In this document: positions 12,834-23,947 of the stretch, in pieces
Layout of the letters: every line of letters starts with the position of its first letter
How positions within the stretch are numbered: position 1 is the first letter of the stretch
Source: Tetrastigma voinierianum
Lineage: Eukaryota > Streptophyta > Magnoliopsida > Vitales > Vitaceae
NCBI GenBank assembly: GCA_016808115.1
Contig: JAEQBH010000667.1
Span: forward strand, 186,001 to 250,000
Reading direction: 5' to 3'
DNA: 64,000 nt
Position numbers and translations under genes: made by a program
Notes under the pieces: generated by a model
Told to the model about the DNA's origin: nothing
Database searches by the model: none
What the model saw: only the letters and a program-made list of their open reading frames with translations

Positions 12834-15684
12834 TGTAAAACCCGAGTAAATTTAAATTTTTCTGAAAAATGGAAAAAAGGTAAATTGCCGCTACAATACG
12901 TGTTGCAAATCTGAAAAATTTTCTAGATCTTGGATGACAAATCGGGACCTCACCATTGGATTCGTATCGCGAAATCTAGTAATCAGGCAATTTCGCCGAA
13001 TTAGGGAGCAGTGGAATTTTCACATTTTGAGAGGTGTGTACTGGTGAACCCCCAGCAGAGATTTTAAGAAAATCTCAGTTGACATAATTTATTAAAAGTT
13101 CATTAAAAATATATTGAGCAGGCAAAGACAAATAAATTGTTTCGAGACAAAAATGGACCCGGACAAGTCATGGACTCATGGTGTAACGTGGGCCAAGCAT
13201 TTTAAGTAGAGGATAAGTTAGAAAAAAATCAGATTTTGGAGACAAGAGGGTCTCATTTTATGCTGGAAAATTTTGTGAGAGGGAGAGAAAGAGAGCAGAC
13301 CAAGCTTCTTTCTTCTATCCTTGGAGCTCCGTCGATCGAAATTTATCGAGCCAAGAGTGAAAGTCATCTACTCGACGAGGGCTACGTGTACATACCGAAA
13401 TTGAGGGATTTCACCGAAGCTCCAAAGGAGGAGATTTCGAGAAATCAAGGATTTCGGGCTAGGGAGGCTTCGTACTCGTGCTACTACGTTTCAAGAGGTA
13501 GGGATTCGTCCTACTTTGGTTTATTTTCCACCCATAGGGTTGTTTGGTTGTGTTTTCTTCCCTAAGGGGTTGTTTGGCTATGTTTTCTGCCCTGAGTGGT
13601 TGTTTGGGTTGGATTTTGGGACTATTGGGAATGTTGCCCTGTTTTGACCCTACACACTGTCCAGAATTTGGGACTAGTTTTCGATGGAGAAACGGAGGGA
13701 ATTTGGACTCGTGTTTTTCATAGAAGTTGTAGCTACAATTATGAACTTGATGTCAAGCTTTGAATCATCCAAATTAGACCTCTACAGCTCAAGTTATGAT
13801 CCATTTTATTCCCGGAATTGTCACAGCTTAGACTATTTAATTGTTTTCATCCAGAATTCAAGACTAGGTTTCGATTGGGAAACGAAGGGAATTTGGACTC
13901 GTGTTCTTCATAGAAGTTGTAGCTACATTTGTGAACTTGATGTTAGGCTTTTGAATCACCCAAATTAGACCTCTACAACTCATGTTATGGTCCATTTCAT
14001 TCTCAGGACTGCCACAACTTAGGTTGTTTAATTGTTTGTTCAGAATTTGGAACTGGTTTTTGGCTGGGAAACAAAGAGAATTTGGACTCGTTTTCTGCAT
14101 AGAAGTTGTATGTGCATTTTTTAACTTGATGTTAAGCTTTTGAATCACCCAAATTGGACCTCTACAACTCAAGCTATGGTCCATCTCATTCCTAGGATTG
14201 CCACAGCTTAAGCTGTTTATTTGTTTGTGTCCAGATTTTATGACTAATTAGGACTGAATTCAGTGCTACTATGGGACTAAATTTGGGACTGTTTTCACAT
14301 ATGTCACACTTGGCCTGGAGGATCAAGGGTGTTGTTGCTTAGTTTTGAATAACATGCTTGGTGGTAGTTGTGTGATAAAATGTTGATATATGTGTATATA
14401 AATATATTGACATGGAATGTGTGATTGTATAGAAATTATATGCAATTAAGATAATTGTCCATGACACATGATGAATTATGTGGTTTGAGTTGTCCGTTTA
14501 GCATTCATTATACATGTGGCATGATATAACTTGTCTGATAGCGCATTCGCATTCACGTATGCATGGGGACATCGCATCGAATGGGTGTGAGTGCATGGTT
14601 GAAAAAAATCAACACTACGTTTGGTGTTTGATTGGGTGGGCTTGGTTAAGTGGGACAAAGTCCAATAGAGTCACACGGTTGAATAATGTGGTAAAGAAAA
14701 CTTGTATCGGGTAATAGCAAGCAGTGATAAACACCCCCTTGGGTAAAAAGCCCGTTAATTGTGGTTAGACATAATTCCAGAGGTGAAAGCCCGTAAAAGT
14801 GTCTAGGTCATGCTAAACTGCGATTGTGACACCAAAAATTAAGCTACCTGAAAAGACACATGAGTTTTGTATACAAATGATCATTAAGGTGTAACATCAA
14901 AGAAGCTTTTGGTTTGAAAACAAATGAATTTGTTTTGTAAAATGATCGTTGGATGTAATCCAGAAATGATGGATTTTATCACATATGGGCTTTGGCATTA
15001 TGTGATAGGAGTCGGAAATGACTCGGGTGTGATGGGAGTCGGTAAGAACGGGGCGTATCGTGTTTGGTCGTCGTTTCATGGCATGTATGATTCCATGGTA
15101 GAAATTACATTTTTGCTTGGAATGTGAGTATAAATTGTTTACATGACCATTGTATGTCTTGACCAGGTGGGAGTAACCATGAATTTTACTCGCAGGCATG
15201 GCTCGCACATATGAGAAACATTCGGTGTAGGACAAACACGAAGGGCGGTACTCATTGAGGCAAAGGAAATTGTGAAGAAATGCGGATTGTGGCTTTGATA
15301 GTTATTTTATAAAATATATTGGAACAAATCAGTTTTGATATATATCTTTTGTATAAGAGTGTTATATTTAAACTCTGGGACTATTGTGACAACCTTATAT
15401 TTTTTTAGTATGGGTAATGAAACGATAGAAGTGAGCTTTTACTAAATAAATGGACTGACAGCGGTCATTGTATATTAGGCCGGATGGGTAGTGTGATTAT
15501 ATATTGTACGGGTTGGGTTTTGGATAGAGCTCGGTACAAAGGGGCTACACTCGTTTTTTTTTTTTTCTAAATTATGGATCGACCAAATTGGGCATACTTG
15601 ATGCGGTATTGGAGTCACGGAAATGTCATGAGTTTTCACGGAGTTGATTGTTGGTCAACGGACCTCCGGTTTTGGGGCGTCGCA
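12834..15684 (+). repeat. 3' LTR (family D), 2.85 kb
   Basis: It starts TGTAAAACCCGAG directly after a polypurine tract and ends GGGGCGTCGCA at 15684. I see little likeness to the family A LTRs, so the pol tail and the gag/RT remnant may come from different elements. It contains a three-unit 190 bp array, and a region at 14700-14850 with repeated 'agcccgt' phrases. ORFs up to 112 codons on either strand carry no domains. Confidence 0.65.
13668..14225 (+). repeat. Three-unit ~190 bp tandem repeat in LTR D
   Basis: The phrase 'atttggactcg' followed by 'tagaagttgta' occurs at 13701, 13891 and 14080, giving periods of 190 and 189 bp. The surrounding 'cacccaaat..gacctctaca' phrases repeat in step. 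The period is not a multiple of three, so the ORFs that cross it in both directions are chance products. Confidence 0.9.
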
Positions 15685-15720
15685 AAATATATGTTTAATG
15701 TTTGAATTAAACATATATTT
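15685..15720. other. Perfect 15-bp inverted repeat just outside LTR D
   Basis: AAATATATGTTTAAT at 15685-15699 pairs without mismatch with ATTAAACATATATTT at 15706-15720, leaving a six-base loop. It abuts the inferred LTR end exactly. Confidence 0.85.
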
Positions 15721-15901
15721 ATGTTTTAGAATGTTATAATCTTAAGAGATTAAGAAAGACAATGAGTCTTCTTCCCTTTGTAACCACATTTTCAACCCTA
15801 AGATTGTTCTATAAGTGAGATTTTTCTTCTTTTTGAAATTTTATGTAGAAATGTGAAAAAAACTTTATCGTCACAGGCCCCATTTAATTCGAAGCTTCAC
15901 A

Positions 15902-16170
15902 GGCTCATGGAACCGAGGAAAGTACTAAGGAAAGAAAAAAATCACCCAAGAAAAATTATTTTCGTATTTGTTTCGCGTAGAAAAATATAAAAAGAAAGTC
16001 ATTTGCTTAAAAAATTTTAGTTTTTATATAATAGAGATAGACAAATAAAATGAGTTTGAATGAACATATAGAATTAAGTTTAAACCGATTGTTTTTTCCT
16101 CCAATTTTTCTTTCATTCTACTTTTCCTCTCTATTTTCTTTCCTTAGTCCTTTCCAGATTCCAAATTGAG
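15902..16170. mobile_element. Small inverted-repeat element (MITE-like)
   Basis: The left end (ggctcatggaaccgaggaaa then gtactaaggaaagaaaa) matches the reverse complement of the right end (ttttctttccttagtcc then tttccagattccaaattgagc). The arms are about 30 bp with a few mismatches and the element is about 270 bp. There is no coding sequence. It lies about 650 bp beyond the stop codon of the NPF gene. Superfamily not assigned; no clear target duplication. Confidence 0.6.
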
Positions 16171-16820
16171 CATAAAGATTTCTTGAGAGATGGAGGAAAT
16201 AAAGTCTGTAGACAAAGTTCCAAGAATTTGTTTGAGCCTTCTTATATTCTTCTTCTTCTTCTTCTTTCTTTTTCAAGAGATTGTGGTTGTTTTGAAATTT
16301 AAAGAGTTTATTGTAAAAAGTGAGATTAAAGTGTGTTTCTCTTCTCCATTGTGTCCATCTTTATTTCCAACACATCATAGTATAGTTTCTTGTACAAAGA
16401 AGCTTAAGTAGATATGGATTCAGCTTGATCGACCATCAAACAATCACAACACAACTAAGTTGCATTCTCACGACAACAATCCTCATTTCTGTGGCTAATA
16501 GGCCTTAATTACTTCATAATTAGGTAATGCTCAAAACATAGATAGAGTACTTTGAATCTTATTTACATAAACACTGCATATAAAAAGAAGAATTGGAAGA
16601 AAGAAATGACTGCACTTTTACTAGAGTAGTAGCTCCAATTGATGGATAGCGTTGTGCACAAATCACATCCAAAGCAAGCTATCTTAGATATATTCTTCAG
16701 AAGTAAATTGTGCTCAACTAAGAGAAGTGAAAATAGCAATTCTCTAGTTTCATTGCTCAAGTTATCAAATAATCTCTTATAGCTTCATGGTCTCTAGTTC
16801 TTCAATTCCCTTTTATCTGC
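16171..16820 (-). other. 3' flank of the NPF gene
   Basis: This is the downstream region of the minus-strand transporter and should contain its 3' UTR; I cannot place the poly(A) site. A plus-strand ORF at 16190-16411 (73 codons) has a Phe-rich hydrophobic stretch at residues 15-28, encoded by a CTT run, but no recognised peptide family. Confidence 0.4.
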
Positions 16821-19800
16821 TTAGACTATAACTTCATCACTGCCTTTGCCATTGGCATCTTCATACTTCCCCTCAAACTTGATAGACTTGTACCACTTAG
16901 CACAGACGATGTAGACCCCGAAATCGGCCATTGTCAATGCTGCTAAGAGGAAGTAGAACCGATCAAGATGGCCTTTGTTAAGGTTCGAGGGGATCCATCC
17001 GGGCATCCGATCTCTGGTTGAAAATTTCATCACAATTGTCACCAACAAGCTGCTCACATAGTTTCCTAGTGAAATGGATGTCATACAAAGAGCACTGCCA
17101 AAGCTCTTTAGTCCATCCGGGGCCTGATCATTGAAGAATTCTAGTTGTCCCACATACATAAAAACTTCTGAGGCTCCAATTAGTACATACTGAGGGATCT
17201 GCCAGAATATGCTCATAGAACTCGAACTTTCGCAATGGGGACAGTCTTTTTGAGCATACTTTAGCCTAAAACATTCAACGATTCCTGCTGCAACCATCGC
17301 CATGATTGCAATAATGAGGCCTATTCCCATCCTCTGAAGCTCAGTGAGTCCTCTTGCCTTTGTCCCTTTCAGCCTTGCTACAAAGGGATCGAGAACTCGC
17401 CTGTAGATGAAAATGAAGGCTGCTACACTGACTATGTCGAAACTAGACATGCCTGCAGGAGGGATATGGAAGCCGAAGAGGGTAGTTTTCATGGCAGCGC
17501 CTTGCTCAACAAAGAGAGACGCCATTTGAGTGAAAACAACAGAGTAGAGAATGGTGCATAGCCAAATTGGAAGGAGTCTCAGTATGCATTTAACTTCTTC
17601 AACTTGTGTCACTGTGCAGATCCGCCATGAACTGTGACTCTCCTTGTCTTCCTTTTCCCGATCATTTTCTGTTACAACCGCGGCTTTATCTAAGAATCTG
17701 ACATGATCGATAAATATGAATTCCAATCAGTATTCGCCCAAAATTATTTTCACATTGAGGAGAAACAAATGAAGTACCATTATATTGGCCGGTCATTAAA
17801 GAGAATATCACAATCGAATACTTGTTAGATTTGTCCAAGCATCCGGTAATGTTCTTGATTAATATACATATATATTTATAAGGATGTTATTATATGGACT
17901 TACTTGAATCCCTCAGTGTGGAGTAGCTTTCTGCGACCATATCCCGGACAGTCATCGCCATCCACTTCATATAACTCCTCTTCTTCTGTTGGCATTTCAA
18001 CCTTCCATTTCCTGGTCGCAGCGAAAAAAACACGGCAAAACCTCGAAAGGGGGTTGCCACTAGGTTTGAAATGCCTATACCGAGGAATCCCACAAAGGAA
18101 TAAGATCAAAGCAAGAATGGCCGAGCCAGCAGACGCCCAAAAGCCGAGCACCCACTTGCCTTCATCCTCAAAGTACCCCAAAATTGTGTTTGAAAAAAGA
18201 GACCCCAAGTTTAAGGCCAAGTAGAAATAGCTAAAGAATGCCACCTTTGAGTGGCTCTCTTTAGGGCTATCTTCATCAAACTGGTCTGCACCTAATGTAG
18301 CAATGTTCGGTTGGTATCCTCCATTCCCGAGGGCGACAAGATAGATCGAAAGATAGAAGAATGCTATCTCGAATGTGGAATGAGATCCACATGGAAAATC
18401 TTTGTCCCCACAACCTTTAGGCTTGAGCAAGAAAATGTATGATGATAACGACAATAATACAAGGCCCTGCAATCAAATATACTATTTGTTAGTACTAATT
18501 AAGAAGACATTTAGACTATATAAATCAATCATCAATTTCTCCATGGTGTTTATAGTTGGGAACTAACTTACAATGACAAAGATGACCTGAAAGATGGCAC
18601 ATGTCTTGTACCTCCCCCAGTAAGAGTCACTAAGAAAGGCACCAAGAAGAGAGAAAATGTATACAGTTCCAGTCCATTTGCTGACATTATTTGCTGCATC
18701 TGCATTATCTTGGCCTAAAACCCTTGTCAAGAACAACACCAAGTTCACCCCAACTCCAAAGAATGCCAGTGTTGCCAGCCCTTGATTCACTATTAATTGT
18801 CAAACAAAAGTCTATTAGTACAGTTCATAGAAGCTTAATTAGATTATAATCATAAATGACAATAAATAAGAAGTTATTGGAGGTGCATACCAAGTATGAG
18901 AATTCCAGTAACCCAAGTTCCGGTTCTTGCTCGAACGGCAGGACGGCCATGGCGGTCGACTGTGCCATCAAAGGTACATTCCTCTTGTTCATTTCTTGCT
19001 TTTGCGCTATCCTGAAAATAAGAAGATTTGTTAGGATTAATGACTCAAAACATTTACTTGAAATAATAGATTAGCCAATTTAAATCCCATTTGCTTTACT
19101 ATAATCCACCCTTGGAATATTTGTAGATCAAAATATTTCCTTTTACTTGGACAAGTGACTATGGCATGCCATGCTTCATAATTATTAAACATGTTTTTAC
19201 AGGCCATACTTTGTCAAAGAAGAGGCAGTATGTTTCAGATATAACTTTTAATAATTAGGGCTCCATGGTAGGATTTTTAACAAAAGCATTCATTTATCTT
19301 ACTTGGATGTATTAGAAAAAATGTATTGTCTTCCTAGTAATATTATTTAATTTCAATTAAATAATTGCTTAAATAGTCTTATATATAAAGTTAATGAAAT
19401 TAGAGGCTTTTTTTATAATAATTAATTAATTAATTATGGGACACCCAAAGTGGGATCCAAACCCATAATAATAGAGCATCCCAAAGTGGGGTCCAAGCCC
19501 AAGCCTTTGGGTCTGGACAGGAGACAAAATTCATTCCTGCAATTCTGATTCTGATTTTCTGACCATTGAAAAAGGGGGTGGAATCCAGAATTTGTGGGAA
19601 TTCTTTAAGGAAAAAGGTGGGACAAAGGAATGGAACCTGCTACAAATCCAAGCAAACACCACATGGTGCCTCTGGGTTACTTTTGGCATATTCTCACTGT
19701 ATCAAGGACCCCAACTTGCTTTAAATTAGTGGGATTTCAGGTATATTTACCCCCACCCTTGTGTTTTTGGATTTTTTGTGGGTAAAAACTCAACAATGAT

Positions 19801-21327
19801 TCATTCCACTTTGATAAACTGTACCACTTTTTTACTAAACGGAAGTAAAATATTGATCCCAAAAATTCTTAATATGGTAAATTTTACATTTCTGGAATAT
19901 TGTTTCTTAAACATTTAAAAAGAAAATAAATTGCCAAAATTAGTTCAAATTTTATTTATAAAATCTATGTCCTTTTCCGCCCTTCAAAAGTGGTAAGACT
20001 TGGGCATTGGAGTTGCGTGTTCAAAAGAATAAACCAGCTTTAAAGAGACAGAGCCAATTAAAGCCCCGGAGGCAGGTGTCCTTCCTAAAAAAATTTTAGA
20101 AAAAAATTCTTTTCCATTAAATATAAGGGGATTCAAATACACTATCAATATTCAGCTAAAGATCATATTTATTAATTTTAGAAAAATTCTTATATCTTAA
20201 GTTGCGTCATAATAAGTTTATATATATGGTGGAATAATCCTTTGAAAAACTAATAATTTTATTAATTATATTATTATATAATTCTAGAGATAAGAGCGAT
20301 GGGTTATTTTCCACAAGTCCAAGTTGGTTGGAATTATGAAACTCACTAGGAGTCATTTAAAAAAGGTAAAAATAGTTAGTCTATTTATAGGGAGCTTTTT
20401 GCTGTGATATGATATGGACATAAAAGATAGAGAAAAGCATGGTAGAACTTGTTCTTATATTAACCCTTTTCTAGATAAGACGTCCCCTTTTTTCTAAGGC
20501 TATTTGGGATGTCTTTTCATTTTTCTTCTTGCACATCATATTATCAAGTATCAAAGAAAGATCATCACCACAAATTATATTTCCACTATTATGGCCTATA
20601 ATCAAACATATATACTTTATAATATAAACAAAATAAAATAAATGAATTTGTGACTGAAAAAGGGTATTCAACTGGATATGATTTTTTTTTCAGTAGAATG
20701 CAGAGGGATACTAATCATGAGTTAGAAATATGATATGGGGACAGGGCCACCCACCAAAAAGGCAAAGAAAATATTTGGAAGTCCCACTGCAGAAACGTTG
20801 GATCAGTATCATGACATGTTATCGGACCCATGTTATCACCAATCCCATCTATCGTTTATCAGCATTTAACAATGGGTTCCCACTAGGAAAATAATTGCTT
20901 CATAAGTTCAAGGGATAATAAAACTAAATATAAACATAATAACAAGATATTAACTATAATGTTTAGCTCAATTACTTTGGTCTTAGATTTTCTCTCCAAT
21001 AATATAATTAAAGGATAGCTCAGTTACTCTGACCTTACTATTTTTAGGATGATTGAAATTTTATTCTATCATTAATTTTAAGGTCTATCATGAGATGCAT
21101 GTAAATTACCTGGACACCCACGATTGTAAAAAATAAAACAAGATATTGATCATTGAAATAACCATGAAGGCATGCTTGTTTTAAGTACTTCTACGTGGTC
21201 TAATAACATGATACATATATGACATATATATACACGTATAGAAAGAGAAAGAGAGATATATAGTTATAGATAAACAACATGAAGGAGGAATTTCACTGAC
21301 CTCTTGAAAGATATTGAGGCAGGCCAT
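16821..21327 (-). CDS. NPF7.3: NRT1/PTR family nitrate transporter, NPF7.3 (NRT1.5) type
   Basis: Five coding exons, all with GT-AG introns: 21301-21327, 18891-19011, 18572-18789, 17904-18466 and 16821-17697. Spliced length is 1806 nt, 601 residues, with no stops or shifts; the Arabidopsis protein is slightly longer. Visible landmarks are GAFLSDSYWGRYKT (residues 99-112, PTR signature), ADQFD (182-186), FFSYFYLALNLGSL (199-212), a charged central loop around 250-330, and EVFMYVGQLEFF and LNKGHLDRFYFLLA in the C-terminal half. Twelve membrane segments are expected. The short start 'MACLNIFQE' and the long shared blocks fit NPF7.3 better than NPF7.2. In Arabidopsis, NRT1.5 is a plasma-membrane carrier that loads nitrate into root xylem and also affects K+ transfer. 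The canonical ExxER proton-coupling motif of TM1 is replaced by QGLAT (52-56), as in this subclade. The start is chosen because exon 1 splices in phase and matches the family N-terminus. The orthologue call is strong; physiology is inferred. Confidence 0.95.
19012..21300 (-). other. NPF7.3 intron 1 (2289 bp)
   Basis: Much longer than the other introns (101, 105 and 206 bp). Donor gtcagt, acceptor ttttcag. It is AT-rich, with a short imperfect duplication at about 19440-19505 (cccaaagtgggatcca and cccaaagtggggtcca). I see no transposon with clear ends and no other gene. Confidence 0.8.
21301..21327 (-). CDS. NPF7.3: NPF7.3 coding exon 1 (nine codons)
   Basis: It encodes MACLNIFQE and ends GAG before the donor gtcagt. 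Joining it to exon 2 (starting GAT at 19011) keeps phase 0 and gives MACLNIFQEDSAKARNE, whose beginning resembles the N-terminus of Arabidopsis NRT1.5. It is easily missed by gene finders because it is tiny and lies 2.29 kb from exon 2. Confidence 0.85.
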
Positions 21328-21809
21328 TGATGCAATATCCTTAAAAGGATCAAACTATATATGTAGTGAGCAAAGAGCAAGAAGAGGGATAAAAAGAGAG
21401 AGAGAGAGAGAGAGAGAGCATGCAAGGAGAGGTAGGAGTGGAGGGATATATATAGAGAAGAAGCAAAGGAAGAGGAGCAGGGGGATGAGAGAGAGAGAGA
21501 GAGAGGAAAAGACAGGTGACGTAGGCACACACGGGGAGAGAGTGAGAAGGGAAAAATGAAAATGAAAGGCGATAGGGGAGAAGGAAGCAAAGAGAATCGT
21601 GGAATTGTTGGATACAGAGATCAATGAGTCATGACTCAACTATTACACAGTAATTATTGCTGTCATTTGGCTGTACTGACACTGACATCTTGGAAACATA
21701 TGCATCCTCTTTCTTCACATAGGGCGCCCTCTTTCCTTTTCCTGTTTCCTTTTTCTTTTTTCTTTTTGCTTTTTTATCTTCTTTCTTCCTCCCCTTTTCA
21801 TTCGTGGGT
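21328..21809 (-). promoter_or_regulatory. NPF7.3 promoter and 5' UTR
   Basis: On the minus strand a TATA-like CTATATATATCCC lies at about 21444-21456, roughly 120 bp before the ATG. A start some 30 bp further on would fall in or near a CT repeat (21395-21418), giving a pyrimidine-rich 5' UTR of about 90 nt. Upstream are TGACGTA (plus strand, 21517-21523), a bZIP-type core, and the 14-bp palindrome TGAGTCATGACTCA (21625-21638), two overlapping GCN4/AP-1-like sites. A second CT tract is at 21486-21505. The region ends at 21810 where an LTR element begins. The sites are seen in the sequence; their use is inferred. Confidence 0.6.
21395..21418. repeat. (AG)12 microsatellite, CT on the gene strand
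   Basis: Twelve AG units just downstream of the TATA-like element of NPF7.3. A second run of about 9-10 GA units is at 21486-21505. CT/GA tracts near starts are common in plant promoters and 5' UTRs and can bind BPC-type GAGA factors. Confidence 0.9.
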
Positions 21810-22758
21810 TGTAAAAGGAAATCTGCTTATTATAAAGGCGTTCTATTTGTTGGTGTACCAGATGTCTTGGATTAAGTTATGCATCATTTGTATAAACAAT
21901 GCAATTTTGATAAAAATAAATCAATATATCATCTTAAGGGGACCCTAAAAGATTAGTCACTTGATTGGTCAAACTTGCATTAAGTAAGTTGAACTGAATA
22001 GAAATGATTTCATTTTATATGTCAATTAGTTTGGTTAGTGCTTATATAAAATAGCTAAACATTCTCTAGCATTAAGCGCTTTCTTTGGTACCCTTTACGT
22101 TGAAGCATGCGAGGAATGATCTATTCATTCCCCAAACACCATCTAGAATCCACAAGTCCATCAATATCCTTCAACAAGATCTTTCAACAAAATGTATAAA
22201 AAACCCCTCAACATTGAGAGATTTGGACAATACCTGCACTAGGTATACAGGCCCCATAACAACCTTCTTTGCACGTCTTACGATTTTTAACATGGTATAT
22301 TTGCGTCAAGAAAACGCATCGCTTTATTTAGTATCCTCCTAGGGGTCGAACCGCGATAATATGGATCGCATGTTTCTTATTAACTCAATCAGAGTGGGTT
22401 AAATATTTACTTTGTCATAGAAAACTGAATCAATTAAATGAGTTGATTTATTGTGTTTATTGAATAATATTTTGTCTTTCATAAAAAATCATCAAATATG
22501 ATCAAATCTTCCATATTCGATTTGCACAATATCTTCCTCTAGCCTTCCTTATTCGTCACTGAGAATTTCAGGTCTTCAGAATATTCTCCCTAGAATCATA
22601 TCAGACCGAATATGGTAAAACTTGTCATCAAGCTTGATCTACCAACTAATGCACTAACGTTGAGACGTTTCATGTTACACTCTCTTATAGCCTTAGTCAA
22701 ACGACTGAAACATGCAGCACAATTTTGCCCAAGATTATGACAATAAATATCTCCAATA
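21810..22758 (-). repeat. 3' LTR of the small LTR element (949 bp)
   Basis: Diverged copy of 23074-23947, with the start altered from TG to TA. It directly abuts the NPF7.3 upstream region, so LTR promoter or terminator signals on the minus strand would face the gene. Confidence 0.7.
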
Positions 22759-23073
22759 ATCTCCCCTTTGGCCTTTCTTTAGAAAAAATAAATCAGGAAC
22801 ATATGTTGAATCATTGCTGGGACCACCATCAGAGTAGTTGACTTCAACCATTACAAGCTCCCTTGAACATCCTAAATATCACCAATGTGTTTTTCTGTGT
22901 TGTTTCTTTTACAACACTATTGGCTTGAGCATTGACTCCCCCTTAATTTGCACATCAATCTCCTCTTGTTGATCCTCTTCCTTCGAGCAACCTATCCCGG
23001 CTTCACAAAAACAAACATATAAGAATCTTATAGATCTTAATCAATATCTTAAAGTGACTCGCTCTAATACTAA

Positions 23074-23947
23074 TTGAAAGGAAATCTACTTGTTATGGAA
23101 TGTGTTTTACCTGTTGGCGCACCAAATGTGTTGAACCATCTGCGGAAATAGTGCGATTTTGACAAAAATAAGGGCACGAAAATAAATCAACATATATGCA
23201 AGGATACAAGAGATTGGTCACACACTTCGGCCAAGCTTACATTCGTAGGACTAAGCCCATATGAGAAGGATTTTACTACATATCAATTAGGTTACAATTG
23301 GTCTTATATGAGACAAGGCTTCTCCTTTCTCTAACGTCGTCTTCACCTAATTCTCTCACAGTGAAACATAAAATGAGATCTTCTCATTAAAGCCAATCTG
23401 AACTCCTGACTAATAACATTCTTCAACAAAATGTATAAAGGCCCCCTCAATTGAGGAATTTGAACAATACTACAATGGGTATTCCGCCCACTAACCACAC
23501 TTCTTTACGCTGTCTTGCTAATTTTCTTATGGTATATTTGCATTAAAACATGTCCTATATTTATCATCCTCCAAGGGAATCGAACCATGATATTATGGAT
23601 CTTGGCATGTTTCTGATACATCAATCAAGCCAATTTGAATATTTTCATAAAAGTACTCAATCAAACGAATTGATTTCCTTACATATTCACCATTGAAAAA
23701 TATTTGTCCTCCATTAAATATAATCAAATCTTTCAGATTTGATTTGCACAATATCTCCATCTAGCCTTTCTTATTCATTGTTGAGAATATCAACTCATAA
23801 TCTTCGTAATATTCTCTCTTTGCAATCCAACTTGGTCAACCAACTCGTACATCTACATTGAGACAGCTCATATTGTAACCTCAATCAGACAACCGAAACA
23901 TTTAAGCACAATTTTACCTAAGATTATAACATTAAATATTTCCAACA
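23074..23947 (-). repeat. 5' LTR of the small LTR element (874 bp)
   Basis: Aligns along its length with 21810-22758, for example 'aaatctacttgttat'/'aaatctgcttattat' at the low end and 'agatattgtgcaaatc' on the minus strand of both. Intact TG and CA ends. Confidence 0.75.

Larger units (their letters stand above)
21810..23947 (-). mobile_element. Small non-autonomous LTR retrotransposon (TRIM/LARD-like)
   Basis: Two direct repeats, 21810-22758 and 23074-23947, flank only about 315 bp. On the minus strand the 5' LTR begins TGTTGGAAATATTTAATG and ends TTTCA. A primer site TAGTATTAGAGC (23061-23072) follows at once, two changes from the initiator-Met tRNA form. The internal part ends in a polypurine tract AAAGGCCAAAGGGGAG (22761-22776) before the second LTR (TATTGGAGATATTTATTG). 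There is no gag or pol. The 'ggggagatt..ttgga' junction resembles Copia elements. The LTRs have clearly diverged, so the insertion is old. No convincing 5-bp target duplication is seen. It ends 483 bp from the NPF7.3 start codon. Confidence 0.75.

Noticed and set aside
13236..14184. ORFs of 94-109 codons on both strands in LTR D
   Set aside because: They cross the 190-bp repeat, whose period is not a multiple of three, and carry no domain.
16190..16411. 73-codon plus-strand ORF with a hydrophobic N-terminal segment, resembling a small secreted peptide
   Set aside because: The hydrophobic run comes from a CTT microsatellite. There is no conserved C-terminal peptide motif of a known family and no supporting promoter signal. 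It lies in the 3' flank of NPF7.3 beside a MITE.
18563..18790. Separate small membrane-protein genes on the minus strand
   Set aside because: These open frames are exons of one NPF7.3 gene: the junctions have GT-AG sites and keep phase.
21314..21639. ORFs on both strands rich in Arg/Glu or Ser/Leu
   Set aside because: They are translations of GA/CT microsatellites in the NPF7.3 promoter and 5' UTR.
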